Part shown: piece by piece, positions 56,114-64,000 of the stretch
Position numbering within the stretch: position 1 is the stretch's first letter
How the letters are laid out: every line of letters begins with the position of its first letter
Assembly: GCF_009799805.1 (NCBI RefSeq)
Contig: NZ_CP047050.1
Span: 1,440,001-1,504,000, forward strand
DNA from: Myroides phaeus
Lineage (GTDB): Bacteria > Bacteroidota > Bacteroidia > Flavobacteriales > Flavobacteriaceae
Length of the DNA: 64,000 nt
Reading direction: 5' to 3'
Translations under genes and position numbers: made by a program
Notes under the pieces: model-generated
What the model saw: the letters and a program-made list of their open reading frames with translations, nothing else
Told to the model about the DNA's origin: nothing
The model's database searches: none

Positions 56114-57249
56114 GCTCTAAGCTTTTGTTGAATCATTTCTAAGATTGCAATATAATCTTCCTGATTGGCTACGAAGTCCATATCAGATATATCTATAATC
56201 AGAACCTTGTCTGTTGGCAAGGTTTTGATATAACTAAAATAACCTTGGTTTACTTTGTCTAAGTACGTACCAGGTATTTCACTTTCATATGAACGTCCTC
56301 TTTTGTGAATGTTTTCTAATAATCTTTCTGTGTTTTGATATAAGTAAACGTATAAGTCAGGCTTCGGCGTGTCTTTATACATAATATCAAATACTTGTTG
56401 ATACAAGTTAAACTCGTCTTCCTCTAAAGTGATTTGAGCAAAAATAAGTGACTTGAATATATAGTAATCAGCAATGATAAACTCTTTAAACAAATCAAAT
56501 TGCGACAAATCATCAGATAATTGTGAATAGCGATCTGCTAAGAATGACATCTCTAAAGGGAATGCATAACGAGATGCATCCTTATAAAACTTTGGTAAGA
56601 ACGGATTGTCTGCAAAACCTTCTAAAATACGCTTAGCATTAAAGTCTGTAGAAATACGGTTAGTTAAAGTAGTTTTTCCTGCACCAATATTACCCTCAAT
56701 AGCTACAAAGTTTACATTTGTAAAACCATATTTTTGAATAGGAGAAGCTAAACGCTTAACTACCTGTCCAGAAGTTTTGTCTTTACAATTAGCAAGTAAT
56801 GCTTTAAAACCGAGTTTTAAAGTAGGGTGTTCCCAATCTAAATTTAGATCAGCAGCAGGTTGTAATACAAATTGTCTATCTTGCATCAATGGGTGAGGCA
56901 CCGTTAGTTTCTCTGTATTATAAACTTCTTGATTGAAAGAAATAATGTCAATATCAATAATTCTTGCGCTATAACCTTCCTGATTTTGTGGACGTATTCT
57001 ACCAAGTATTTGCTCTGTTTCTAATACTTTTTGGATAACAGTTTCTGCATTTAAGGTACTATGTATGTAAATCGCACAATTGTAAAATGGATCACTTTCA
57101 AATCCCCATGCAGGAAATTCGTAAATTGGAGAAACTTTAATGACTGTTCCAATGTGCTTGTGAATCAATTCGATAGCTTTTTCAATATTTGAAATTCTAT
57201 CTCCTTGATTCGTGCCAATGGATAATACTATTTGATTTTGCGTAAACAT
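56110..57249 (-). CDS. folK: Fusion of HPPK (FolK) and deoxynucleoside kinase
   Basis: Residues 1-155 are 2-amino-4-hydroxy-6-hydroxymethyldihydropteridine pyrophosphokinase of folate synthesis (SIGTNQGDR, ILGRIRPQNQEGYSARIIDIDI). Residues 180-379 are a deoxynucleoside kinase with P-loop GNIGAGKT (186-193), a LADRYSQL (DRS) motif and KRGRSYE lid. One polypeptide thus joins folate and deoxynucleotide salvage enzymes; this fusion is known in Bacteroidota. No terminator separates it from trmH, whose stop codon overlaps. Confidence 0.93.
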   Translation of the reverse strand: MFTQNQIVLSIGTNQGDRISNIEKAIELIHKHIGTVIKVSPIYEFPAWGFESDPFYNCAIYIHSTLNAETVIQKVLETEQILGRIRPQNQEGYSARIIDIDIISFNQEVYNTEKLTVPHPLMQDRQFVLQPAADLNLDWEHPTLKLGFKALLANCKDKTSGQVVKRLASPIQKYGFTNVNFVAIEGNIGAGKTTLTNRISTDFNAKRILEGFADNPFLPKFYKDASRYAFPLEMSFLADRYSQLSDDLSQFDLFKEFIIADYYIFKSLIFAQITLEEDEFNLYQQVFDIMYKDTPKPDLYVYLYQNTERLLENIHKRGRSYESEIPGTYLDKVNQGYFSYIKTLPTDKVLIIDISDMDFVANQEDYIAILEMIQQKLRA

Positions 57250-57374
57250 AAGGCAAAGTAAATAAAAGAAATTTGAATAAACGCTACTTTTGTAGAAGTT
57301 AATAACTGCAAATTTAGTGTTATAAACTGTAACTATTTTTAGTTTTAGATACTAATAGAGAAAATTGTTTTTAT

Positions 57375-59141
57375 ATGAGATTTTTAAGAAATGTTTTAGC
57401 CACTATTGTCGGGCTATTTTTGTTTATGATGATTCTGTTTTTTGGAATCTTATTTTTAGGAGTTGCTTTTGGTGGTAAATCTGATAGTGTTGTTGTAAAA
57501 GATAATACAGTAATCAACTTAGATCTTTCTAAAGTAAAATATGATTACGCGGGTAAATTCAACTTTAAGGACTTCGGACATAAAGAAACTGGAAAAGATG
57601 GAGTGTCTGATGTTTTAAACGCAATTGAATATGCTAAAGGGGATGATAGAATTAAAGGTATTTCTATCTTAAATAATTCTTCTGTATTAGGGGTTGAACA
57701 AAAAAGAGAGATTCGCGAGAAGTTAGCAGATTTTAAAACAAGTGGAAAGTTTGTTATTGCTTATGCTAATGTATATGAACAAGGGGAATATTACTTAAAT
57801 TCTGTAGCAGACACAGTTTATGTAAACCCAGTGGGGGCTGTCGATTTTAGAGGGCTTTCAACTGAGATATTATATCTAAAGGGACTTCAAGAGAAAACAG
57901 GAGTTCATATGGAGGTTATCAGACATGGTAAATATAAAAGTGCAGTAGAACCTTATTTAGAAGATAAAATGAGTGAGGCTAATAGAGAGCAAATAACAGT
58001 GTTTTTAAACTCTATTTGGGAAACTATTGTTGGTGATATTGCTAAGAGTAGAAAGTTGTCTACTGAACAATTAAATCAAGTTGCTGAAAACTTAGAGGCA
58101 CGTACTCCTGAGAAAGCGTTAAAAGCAGGATTGGTTGATAAAATTGCTTATGAAGACGAATATCACGCTGCTATTAAAAAAGCAGTAGGGGTAAAAGGAG
58201 AGAAAGATTACAATAAGATTGATGTGTTAGAGTATGCTAAAGATGTTATCAATAAATTATCTTCAGTAAGTGCTTCAGATCAAATTGCTGTTATTTATGC
58301 ACAAGGACAGATTTTAAGTGGTGAAGGGAACCTTAGCTATATTGGTGAAGGATCTATTAACAGAGCTTTGCAAAAAGCCCGTAAGAACGATAAGATTAAA
58401 GCAATTGTATTACGTGTAAATAGTCCTGGTGGAAGTGCTTTAACTTCTGAGTTAATTTGGAGAGAAATTGAATTAACTAAGAAAGTAAAACCGGTCATTG
58501 TTTCTATGGGGGATGTTGCCGCTTCTGGAGGATATTATATCTCGTGTAATGCGGATCGAATTTTTGCTGATCCAAGTACAATAACTGGTTCGATTGGAGT
58601 TTTTGGTATGTTGCCAAACTTTAAAACATTGGCGTCTAAATATGGTGTAAATGCAGAGCAAGTGAAAACACATAAAAACTCAGCTAATTACAGCCCTTTT
58701 AGAGATGTTGATGATTCGTTTAAAATGGTAGTTACAGAAAGTATTGAAGATATTTATACAACATTTGTAAACAGAGTAGCAGCAGGAAGAGGATTGACTT
58801 TTGACCAAGTAGATGCTTTAGCGCAAGGACGTGTTTGGACAGGAAAAGATGCTTTGGCAAATGGATTAGTAGATGAATTAGGAGGATTAGATGCAGCTAT
58901 CAAGTTTGCAGCTAATAAAGTAGAAATTGATAGCTACAAAATTGTAAACTATCCAGAGTATGAAATGAAGTTCGAAGATTTAATCAGAAGTTATTTAGGG
59001 GCTTCAATCTTGAAAACACAAGATGATTTAATCAAAGAAAAAATAGGGGAAGAAAACTTTGAAATGATTGAGCGTTTGAATTATTTTAATTCATTAAAAG
59101 GAGCTCAAACAATTATGCCTTTTGAATTAAATATTAAATAA
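57375..59141 (+). CDS. sppA: Signal peptide peptidase SppA (67K type)
   Basis: SppA clears cleaved signal peptides in the membrane. The 588-residue protein has one N-terminal helix (about 8-32) and two ClpP-like halves. The Ser-Lys dyad is seen as Lys188 in GKYKSAVEP and Ser384 in GDVAASGGYYIS; the oxyanion region VNSPGGSALTSE precedes the serine. Length and order match the 67K class of E. coli. The gene ends before a strong terminator. Confidence 0.95.
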   Translation: MRFLRNVLATIVGLFLFMMILFFGILFLGVAFGGKSDSVVVKDNTVINLDLSKVKYDYAGKFNFKDFGHKETGKDGVSDVLNAIEYAKGDDRIKGISILNNSSVLGVEQKREIREKLADFKTSGKFVIAYANVYEQGEYYLNSVADTVYVNPVGAVDFRGLSTEILYLKGLQEKTGVHMEVIRHGKYKSAVEPYLEDKMSEANREQITVFLNSIWETIVGDIAKSRKLSTEQLNQVAENLEARTPEKALKAGLVDKIAYEDEYHAAIKKAVGVKGEKDYNKIDVLEYAKDVINKLSSVSASDQIAVIYAQGQILSGEGNLSYIGEGSINRALQKARKNDKIKAIVLRVNSPGGSALTSELIWREIELTKKVKPVIVSMGDVAASGGYYISCNADRIFADPSTITGSIGVFGMLPNFKTLASKYGVNAEQVKTHKNSANYSPFRDVDDSFKMVVTESIEDIYTTFVNRVAAGRGLTFDQVDALAQGRVWTGKDALANGLVDELGGLDAAIKFAANKVEIDSYKIVNYPEYEMKFEDLIRSYLGASILKTQDDLIKEKIGEENFEMIERLNYFNSLKGAQTIMPFELNIK

Positions 59142-59167
59142 ATCCTAAAAAGATTGAATAATATAGG

Positions 59168-59206
59168 AGAGTCAGCCATAAATTATGTGTGCTGACTCTT
59201 TTTTTG
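59168..59206 (+). terminator. Terminator after sppA
   Basis: AGAGTCAGC pairs with GCTGACTCT around a 14-base loop that can pair further, followed by seven T. Confidence 0.9.
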
Positions 59207-59231
59207 TTATTTTGTATAAAAAGTAATTGAT

Positions 59232-61889
59232 ATGAACAAAAAGGTTTTAAAATGGGTAGGTGGTGTCCTACTTGTGTTGATTATCTTATTGGTTTCTGCA
59301 CCTTTCTTGTTTAAAGGAAAAGTTCAGGATTTAGTAAAAAAGACAATCAACGATAATTTGAATGCAACGGTTAACTTTGAAAAGGTTGATCTTAGTCTGT
59401 TGCGTAATTTTCCAAAAGCTACTGTTTCTATTCAAGATTTAGTGGTTGTGAATCAAGAGCCTTTTGCAGGAGATACGTTAGTTTTTGCAAAGGATATTGT
59501 TTTAAATATGTCTGTAATGGAACTATTCAAAGGGGCTGATGAACCAATGAATATTGAATCTATTAAAGTTGCTAATGCTGATGTAAACGTAATTGTAAAC
59601 GAACAAGGTATTGCTAACTATGATATCGCTATTAAAAAGGAGGATGAAGATAGTGATGATTCTGAAAGTACTCCGTTCTCATTGGCTTTAAACTACTATG
59701 AAGTTGAGAATGTAAACGTGCATTATACAGATTTAGGTTCTAAAATGGTGTTTTCTGTAAGTGAATTGTACCACAGAGGAACAGGGAATTTAACGGCAAA
59801 TGTACTTGATTTAGATACAGAATCGAAAGGGAAAGTAGCCTTTACAATGGATGGTACTAAGTTTTTAAACGATGTAAACTTATCGTTGAAAGCGATGATC
59901 GGTATGGATATGGATAATATGAAGTTTACGTTTAAAGAAAACGAAGCTTTAATTAACCAACTGCCTCTTAAATTTGATGGGTATCTTCAAATGTTAGAAG
60001 AAGGTCAAGAATATGACTTAACATTTGCTACACCTGATTCAGACTTTAAAAACTTCTTAGGTTTAATTCCTGAAGCTTATGCTGGAAATTTAAAAGGTGT
60101 AAGTACAACAGGTGATTTTAAAGTAGATGGTAAGGTGAAGGGTAAGTTGACAGAGAAAACAATTCCAACCTTAGCGATTCATATGTCTTCTAATAATTCA
60201 TCATTCAAATACCCTGATTTGCCTAAATCAGTTCAAAACATTTTACTGGATGTTAATGTGATGAATGAAACAGGAATTATTAAAGATACCTATGTTGATA
60301 TAAATAAATTGTCTTTCCGAATTGACAAGGATGCTTTTAATGCAAAAGCGCATATTAAAAATCTTACGGAGAACGCAATTGTAGATGCTAAATTAGATGG
60401 GGTTATTAACTTGGCTAATGTATCTCAAGCTTATCCAGTAAAATTAGATAGCCCATTAACTGGGGTATTAAAAGCGAATGTTGCTACTAATTTTGATATG
60501 AACTCTGTTGAAAAAGAACAATATCAAAATATAAGAAATGCTGGTACTTTATCACTAACAGGGTTTAACTTCGAAACAGAAGCAATGGCAAAACCGTTGC
60601 AAATTCAAGAGGCTGCATTGACGTTTAATACGAGTAATGTTACGTTAAATAAATTGAGTTTAAAGACAGGGACTACTGATTTAGCAGCGAATGGTCGTTT
60701 AGATAATTTATATGGTTTCTTGTTTAAAAAACAAACGTTGAAAGGAAACTTCAATTTGAATTCAAACAATTTTGTTTTAGCAGATTTGTTGAAAGAAGAC
60801 ACAGCTGCGTCAACAGAAAAGAAAGAAACTAAAACAGCAACTACTTCAAGCGAACCGTTAAAGATTCCGTCTTTCTTAGATTGTACAATTAACGCTAATG
60901 CTAACACAGTAGTTTATGATAACCTAACATTGAAGAATGTAAAGGGAACACTGACGATTAAAGACGAAACTGCTCGTTTACAGAATATGTCAACAGATAT
61001 TTTTGGTGGAGCAATTACCTTTGCAGGAGACGTATCTACTAAAGAAGCTATTCCTACGTTTGATATGAACTTAGGCTTAAAGATGTTGGATATTACACAG
61101 TCGTTTACAGGTTTAGAGTTCTTGAAAAAAATAGCTCCTATTGCAGGAATTATAACAGGTAAGATGAATGCAGGAGTGAAGATGAATGGTAAGTTATCTG
61201 CTACAGATTTATCACCTATCGTTACTTCATTAACGGGGGATTTACAAGGTGATTTGATAGAAGCTATCGTCAATCCAAAAAGTTCTAAGTTATTGACGAC
61301 ATTAGATTCTGCAGTTCATTTTGTAGATTTAAAACAACTTGATTTGAACAATAAGAAAATGCATATTGTTTTTAACAATGGTAAGGTTCAGTTCAAACCA
61401 TTTGACTTAAAACTGAAAGATATGTCTGTTCAGGTATCTGGAGAACACGGTTTTGATCAATCGATGAATTATACATTAGATTTCAAAGTACCTGCTAAGA
61501 TGCTGGGTAATGACATTGCTAATACTTTGACAAAGTTAGGACCAAAAGATAGTGCTAAGTTTGACGCTATTCCTGTGAAAGTTGGATTAACAGGAAACTT
61601 CTCAAACCCTAAAGTGGGTACTAATATGGGGGAAGTAGTTACTAATCTAACTAACCAGATTGTAGAGGAACAAAAGAACAAATTAGTAGATAAAGGAAAA
61701 GGAGCTCTTATGGACCTTTTAGGAGGTAAAAAAGAACCTAAAGAAGGTGAAGCTACTGCAGAGGGAGAAACTCCTGCTGTTGATACTAAAAAGAAAGAAA
61801 CAGAAGAGGTAGTTAATAAAATTGGAGAAGGTTTGAAGGGATTATTCAATAAAAAGAAAAAGACGGAAGAGCCTGCAAAAACGGAGTAA
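59232..61889 (+). CDS. AsmA family membrane protein
   Basis: The 885-residue protein has an N-terminal membrane helix (about residues 8-27), a long beta-rich periplasmic part of the AsmA/chorein-like type (NINDNLNATVNFEKVDLSLLRNFPKATVSI near the start; a repeated-strand groove in the middle) and an AsmA-like C-terminal region (GQSMNYTLDFKVPAKMLG type). The last 80 residues are Lys/Glu-rich. AsmA-like proteins are thought to move phospholipids between membranes. There is no operon partner. Confidence 0.9.
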   Translation: MNKKVLKWVGGVLLVLIILLVSAPFLFKGKVQDLVKKTINDNLNATVNFEKVDLSLLRNFPKATVSIQDLVVVNQEPFAGDTLVFAKDIVLNMSVMELFKGADEPMNIESIKVANADVNVIVNEQGIANYDIAIKKEDEDSDDSESTPFSLALNYYEVENVNVHYTDLGSKMVFSVSELYHRGTGNLTANVLDLDTESKGKVAFTMDGTKFLNDVNLSLKAMIGMDMDNMKFTFKENEALINQLPLKFDGYLQMLEEGQEYDLTFATPDSDFKNFLGLIPEAYAGNLKGVSTTGDFKVDGKVKGKLTEKTIPTLAIHMSSNNSSFKYPDLPKSVQNILLDVNVMNETGIIKDTYVDINKLSFRIDKDAFNAKAHIKNLTENAIVDAKLDGVINLANVSQAYPVKLDSPLTGVLKANVATNFDMNSVEKEQYQNIRNAGTLSLTGFNFETEAMAKPLQIQEAALTFNTSNVTLNKLSLKTGTTDLAANGRLDNLYGFLFKKQTLKGNFNLNSNNFVLADLLKEDTAASTEKKETKTATTSSEPLKIPSFLDCTINANANTVVYDNLTLKNVKGTLTIKDETARLQNMSTDIFGGAITFAGDVSTKEAIPTFDMNLGLKMLDITQSFTGLEFLKKIAPIAGIITGKMNAGVKMNGKLSATDLSPIVTSLTGDLQGDLIEAIVNPKSSKLLTTLDSAVHFVDLKQLDLNNKKMHIVFNNGKVQFKPFDLKLKDMSVQVSGEHGFDQSMNYTLDFKVPAKMLGNDIANTLTKLGPKDSAKFDAIPVKVGLTGNFSNPKVGTNMGEVVTNLTNQIVEEQKNKLVDKGKGALMDLLGGKKEPKEGEATAEGETPAVDTKKKETEEVVNKIGEGLKGLFNKKKKTEEPAKTE

Positions 61890-61910
61890 TACTTTTTACT
61901 GTAATGCATA

Positions 61911-61946
61911 AAAAAAGCGCCATAAAATATTTATGGCGCTTTTTTT
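61911..61946. terminator. Bidirectional terminator between AsmA and DUF2797 genes
   Basis: AAAAAAGCGCCATAA pairs with TTATGGCGCTTTTTT around an AAATATT-like loop, flanked by A and T runs on both sides. Confidence 0.92.
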
Positions 61947-61957
61947 ATATAGTTGTT

Positions 61958-62755
61958 TTATTCAACGTCTATCTTAACAACATAACCTTCATAGGTTCTA
62001 ATGTTGAAAACTGTTCCGTCTTCAAATAATAAGTATTGTCCTTTTACTCCTTTTAGTTTTCCTTCAAAAGAAGGCGTCTTATCTAAATTTAAACTTTTAA
62101 TTTTAGTAGGGAATTGTAAGACAGGATAATCTAAATCAAAAATAGAAGCGTTAGTTTGGTCAAAATAAGGTTGTACTTCTGTAGGAAGTTTGTCTTTTAA
62201 ACTGTTTCTGATTTCTTCTAAGTTTGTCTCCAGCACTTCGTTTTGCAACATTTTTCGCCAGTTTGTCTTATCTGTAAACGAATCTTTTAAGGCTACCTCT
62301 GTAATTCCTGCTAAGTATCTATTGGGTACTTCTACAATTTCGATTGCCTTAGATGCTCCTTGGTCAATCCATCTTGTAGGAACTTGTGTTTTACGAGTTA
62401 CCCCAACTTTTACATCACTTGCTACTGCTAAGTAAACAATATGAGGTTGTAATTGTACTTTTATCTCATATTCCAAGTCACGATCTTCAATACCTAAGTG
62501 AGCTTGACTAAGCTCAGGACGCATAATCCAGTCTCCAACAGAAGCACTTTTGTAAAAGCAATCGTAACAGAATCCTTGTCTAAAGATTTTTTTCTCTTGT
62601 TCACAGTTTAAACATTCATAACCAACAAAGTCAATCTTAATATTTCTATTAAGGATTTGATTAATATTAATGAAGTTGTTTTTAAATACTAAATAGTATT
62701 CAATCGGCTTGTTAAATTCCGTCTGCATTTTGTTTAAAACTCCTTCGTATAGCAT
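61958..62755 (-). CDS. DUF2797 family protein
   Basis: This 265-residue cytoplasmic protein has a predicted zinc ribbon (CLNCEQEKKIFRQGFCYDCF) and the family motifs DWIMRPELSQAHLGIEDRDLEYE and VKVGVTRKTQVPTRWIDQG, the latter reminiscent of GIY-YIG-like turns. The function is unknown. The ATG giving MLYEGVLNKM is chosen; the open frame extends 25 codons farther upstream into non-coding-looking sequence. Confidence 0.9.
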   Translation of the reverse strand: MLYEGVLNKMQTEFNKPIEYYLVFKNNFININQILNRNIKIDFVGYECLNCEQEKKIFRQGFCYDCFYKSASVGDWIMRPELSQAHLGIEDRDLEYEIKVQLQPHIVYLAVASDVKVGVTRKTQVPTRWIDQGASKAIEIVEVPNRYLAGITEVALKDSFTDKTNWRKMLQNEVLETNLEEIRNSLKDKLPTEVQPYFDQTNASIFDLDYPVLQFPTKIKSLNLDKTPSFEGKLKGVKGQYLLFEDGTVFNIRTYEGYVVKIDVE

Positions 62756-62864
62756 AAATAAAATTGTTATTTTTGGATAGGTGGTAAAAGTACGAAAACA
62801 TTTTCTACTGCAGATAAACACTTTTCGCACGGAAAAGGTTAGAGATTAGACTAATTGAAAATAT

Positions 62865-64000
62865 ATGGCATTTACAATTATTAATTCTATTGCGTCTTGG
62901 ATTCTAAAAAAGAGAATTCATCAAATAGATTTATTTAGAAAATATCCGAATGAAGTTCAAAATGATTTGTTTTTAAACTTGATGAGAACAAATGAAAAAA
63001 CAGTTTTAGGACAGCAGTTTGGTTATGAAAGTATAAACAACTATGAGACGTTCGCTGAGCGTGTACCCCTTTTTAGGTATGAGGAGTTTGAGCCCTATAT
63101 TGAAAGAGCAAGGAAAGGAGAAAGTAATATCTTCTGGCCTGAACAAATAAGATGGTTTGCTAAATCAAGTGGAACTACTAATGCGAAGAGCAAATTTATT
63201 CCTGTGTCTAATGAGGCATTAGAAAACTGTCATTACAAAGCAGCTAAGGATTTACTGTGCTTATATTTAAACAATAATGAAAACTCACAATTGTTTACAG
63301 GAAAGAGTCTTCGCTTAGGGGGAAGTAAACAGTTATATGAAGATAATAACACTTTCTTTGGCGACTTATCAGCTATTTTAATTGATAATATGCCTTTCTG
63401 GGCTGAGTTTAGTAGCACGCCAAGTAATAAGACGTCTTTGATGTCTGAGTGGGAAAGTAAGATGGATGCTATTATTAAAGAGGTGAGAAATGAAAACGTA
63501 ACAAGTTTTGCAGGAGTACCTTCTTGGATGTTAGTATTGTTTAACCGTGTTATTCAAGAAACAGGTAGAGAAGACTTGCTGGAATTATGGCCTAATGCTG
63601 AGGTGTATTTCCACGGAGGTGTAAGTTTTGAACCCTACAAAGACCAATATAAAAAGTTGTTGCCTAATAGCAATTTCAGATATTACGAAATATACAATGC
63701 CTCTGAAGGATTCTTTGCTATCCAAGATCAGAACGATTGTAATGAACTTTTGTTAATGCTTGATTACGGAATTTTCTACGAGTTTATACCAATGGATACG
63801 TTTGGTACAAGCAATGAAAAGATTATTCCTTTGTCTCAGGTTGAATTAGGAAAGAATTACGCTATTGTTATCACAACAAATGCTGGATTGATTAGATACT
63901 TAATTGGAGATACTGTTCGCTTTACAAGTTTACTTCCTTATCGTATTAAAATTACTGGGCGTACGAAGCACTTTATCAATGTATTTGGAGAGGAGTTAAT
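62865..64000 (+). CDS. GH3 family acyl-adenylate-forming protein (N-terminal part)
   Basis: The frame from the ATG (MAFTIINSIASW) stays open to the window end, giving 378 codons of a protein usually near 500 residues. It matches the GH3 auxin-responsive promoter family, a branch of the ANL adenylating enzymes: the ATP-binding loop FAKSSGTTNAKSK, FAGVPSWM, YNASEGFFAIQ and TTNAGLIRYLIGDTVRF are visible. In bacteria the acyl and amine substrates are unknown. It diverges from the DUF2797 gene. Confidence 0.92.
   Translation, partial: MAFTIINSIASWILKKRIHQIDLFRKYPNEVQNDLFLNLMRTNEKTVLGQQFGYESINNYETFAERVPLFRYEEFEPYIERARKGESNIFWPEQIRWFAKSSGTTNAKSKFIPVSNEALENCHYKAAKDLLCLYLNNNENSQLFTGKSLRLGGSKQLYEDNNTFFGDLSAILIDNMPFWAEFSSTPSNKTSLMSEWESKMDAIIKEVRNENVTSFAGVPSWMLVLFNRVIQETGREDLLELWPNAEVYFHGGVSFEPYKDQYKKLLPNSNFRYYEIYNASEGFFAIQDQNDCNELLLMLDYGIFYEFIPMDTFGTSNEKIIPLSQVELGKNYAIVITTNAGLIRYLIGDTVRFTSLLPYRIKITGRTKHFINVFGEEL

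Noticed and set aside
61958..62830. Longer start for the DUF2797 protein
   Set aside because: The additional 25 codons give a Cys/Arg-rich segment unlike the family, and the shorter start matches homologue beginnings as I know them.
63233..63418. Minus-strand frame inside the GH3 gene
   Set aside because: It lies within the strongly supported GH3 reading frame on the other strand and has no protein-like features.

Overview
The window is a 64 kb stretch of AT-rich chromosome from a member of the Flavobacteriaceae (phylum Bacteroidota). The evidence is the SprA type IX secretion translocon, a type B gliding-family C-terminal domain protein beside a PorP/SprF partner, the paired OmpH genes next to bamA, and promoters of the Bacteroidota type (TTG, about 19-21 bases, TAnnTTTG). 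The gene set and order resemble Flavobacterium and Myroides; genus is inference. It reads as core chromosome: no insertion sequence, prophage, integrase or CRISPR array was seen.

Layout. 1-8.7 kb: the end of ruvA, the giant sprA (TTG start), gcvH and a vanZ-like gene. 8.7-14.6 kb: deoC, then a respiratory block with heme O synthase (ctaB), two cytochrome oxidase subunit III paralogues, subunit IV, an uncharacterised anchored protein, a SCO copper chaperone, a DUF420 membrane protein and a 75-residue CxxC protein. 14.7-21.2 kb: TolC and a periplasmic adaptor overlapping tsaB, then (minus) an MscS channel and a YyaL/DUF255 protein. 21.4-29.2 kb: a PiT phosphate transporter with a PhoU-like tail, nfuA (minus), the T9SS type B cargo plus SprF-like pair, and a gamma carbonic anhydrase. 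29.3-37.9 kb, all minus: murI, two ompH genes, bamA, uppS, a DUF6089 gene, nadK and a CBS gene, an envelope-biogenesis cluster.

38-46.9 kb, all plus: pdxJ, an alpha/beta hydrolase, a FadL-type porin with a GDSL lipoprotein, a four-helix membrane protein, and the protein-quality genes tig, clpP and clpX. 46.9-57.2 kb, mostly minus: a small lipoprotein, a LuxR-type response regulator with its TPR sensor kinase, three near-identical tRNA-Leu(UAA) transcription units (one also carrying tRNA-Gly(GCC)) with a DUF1508-like gene between two of them, mutS, two small membrane proteins, a SpoU methyltransferase (plus) and a folK/deoxynucleoside kinase fusion. 57.4-64 kb: sppA, an AsmA-family gene, a DUF2797 gene (minus) and the start of a GH3-family gene that runs off the window.

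The less ordinary signals are non-coding: the triplicated tRNA-Leu modules, two intergenic regions sharing an 11-base-period AGATAA repeat arranged around dyads (18.2 kb and 39.7 kb), and a 35-base palindrome over the tig promoter. Among proteins, the poorly described cytochrome oxidase assembly members and the secreted cargo/SprF pair deserve most attention. I did not find a clearly new defence or mobile system.
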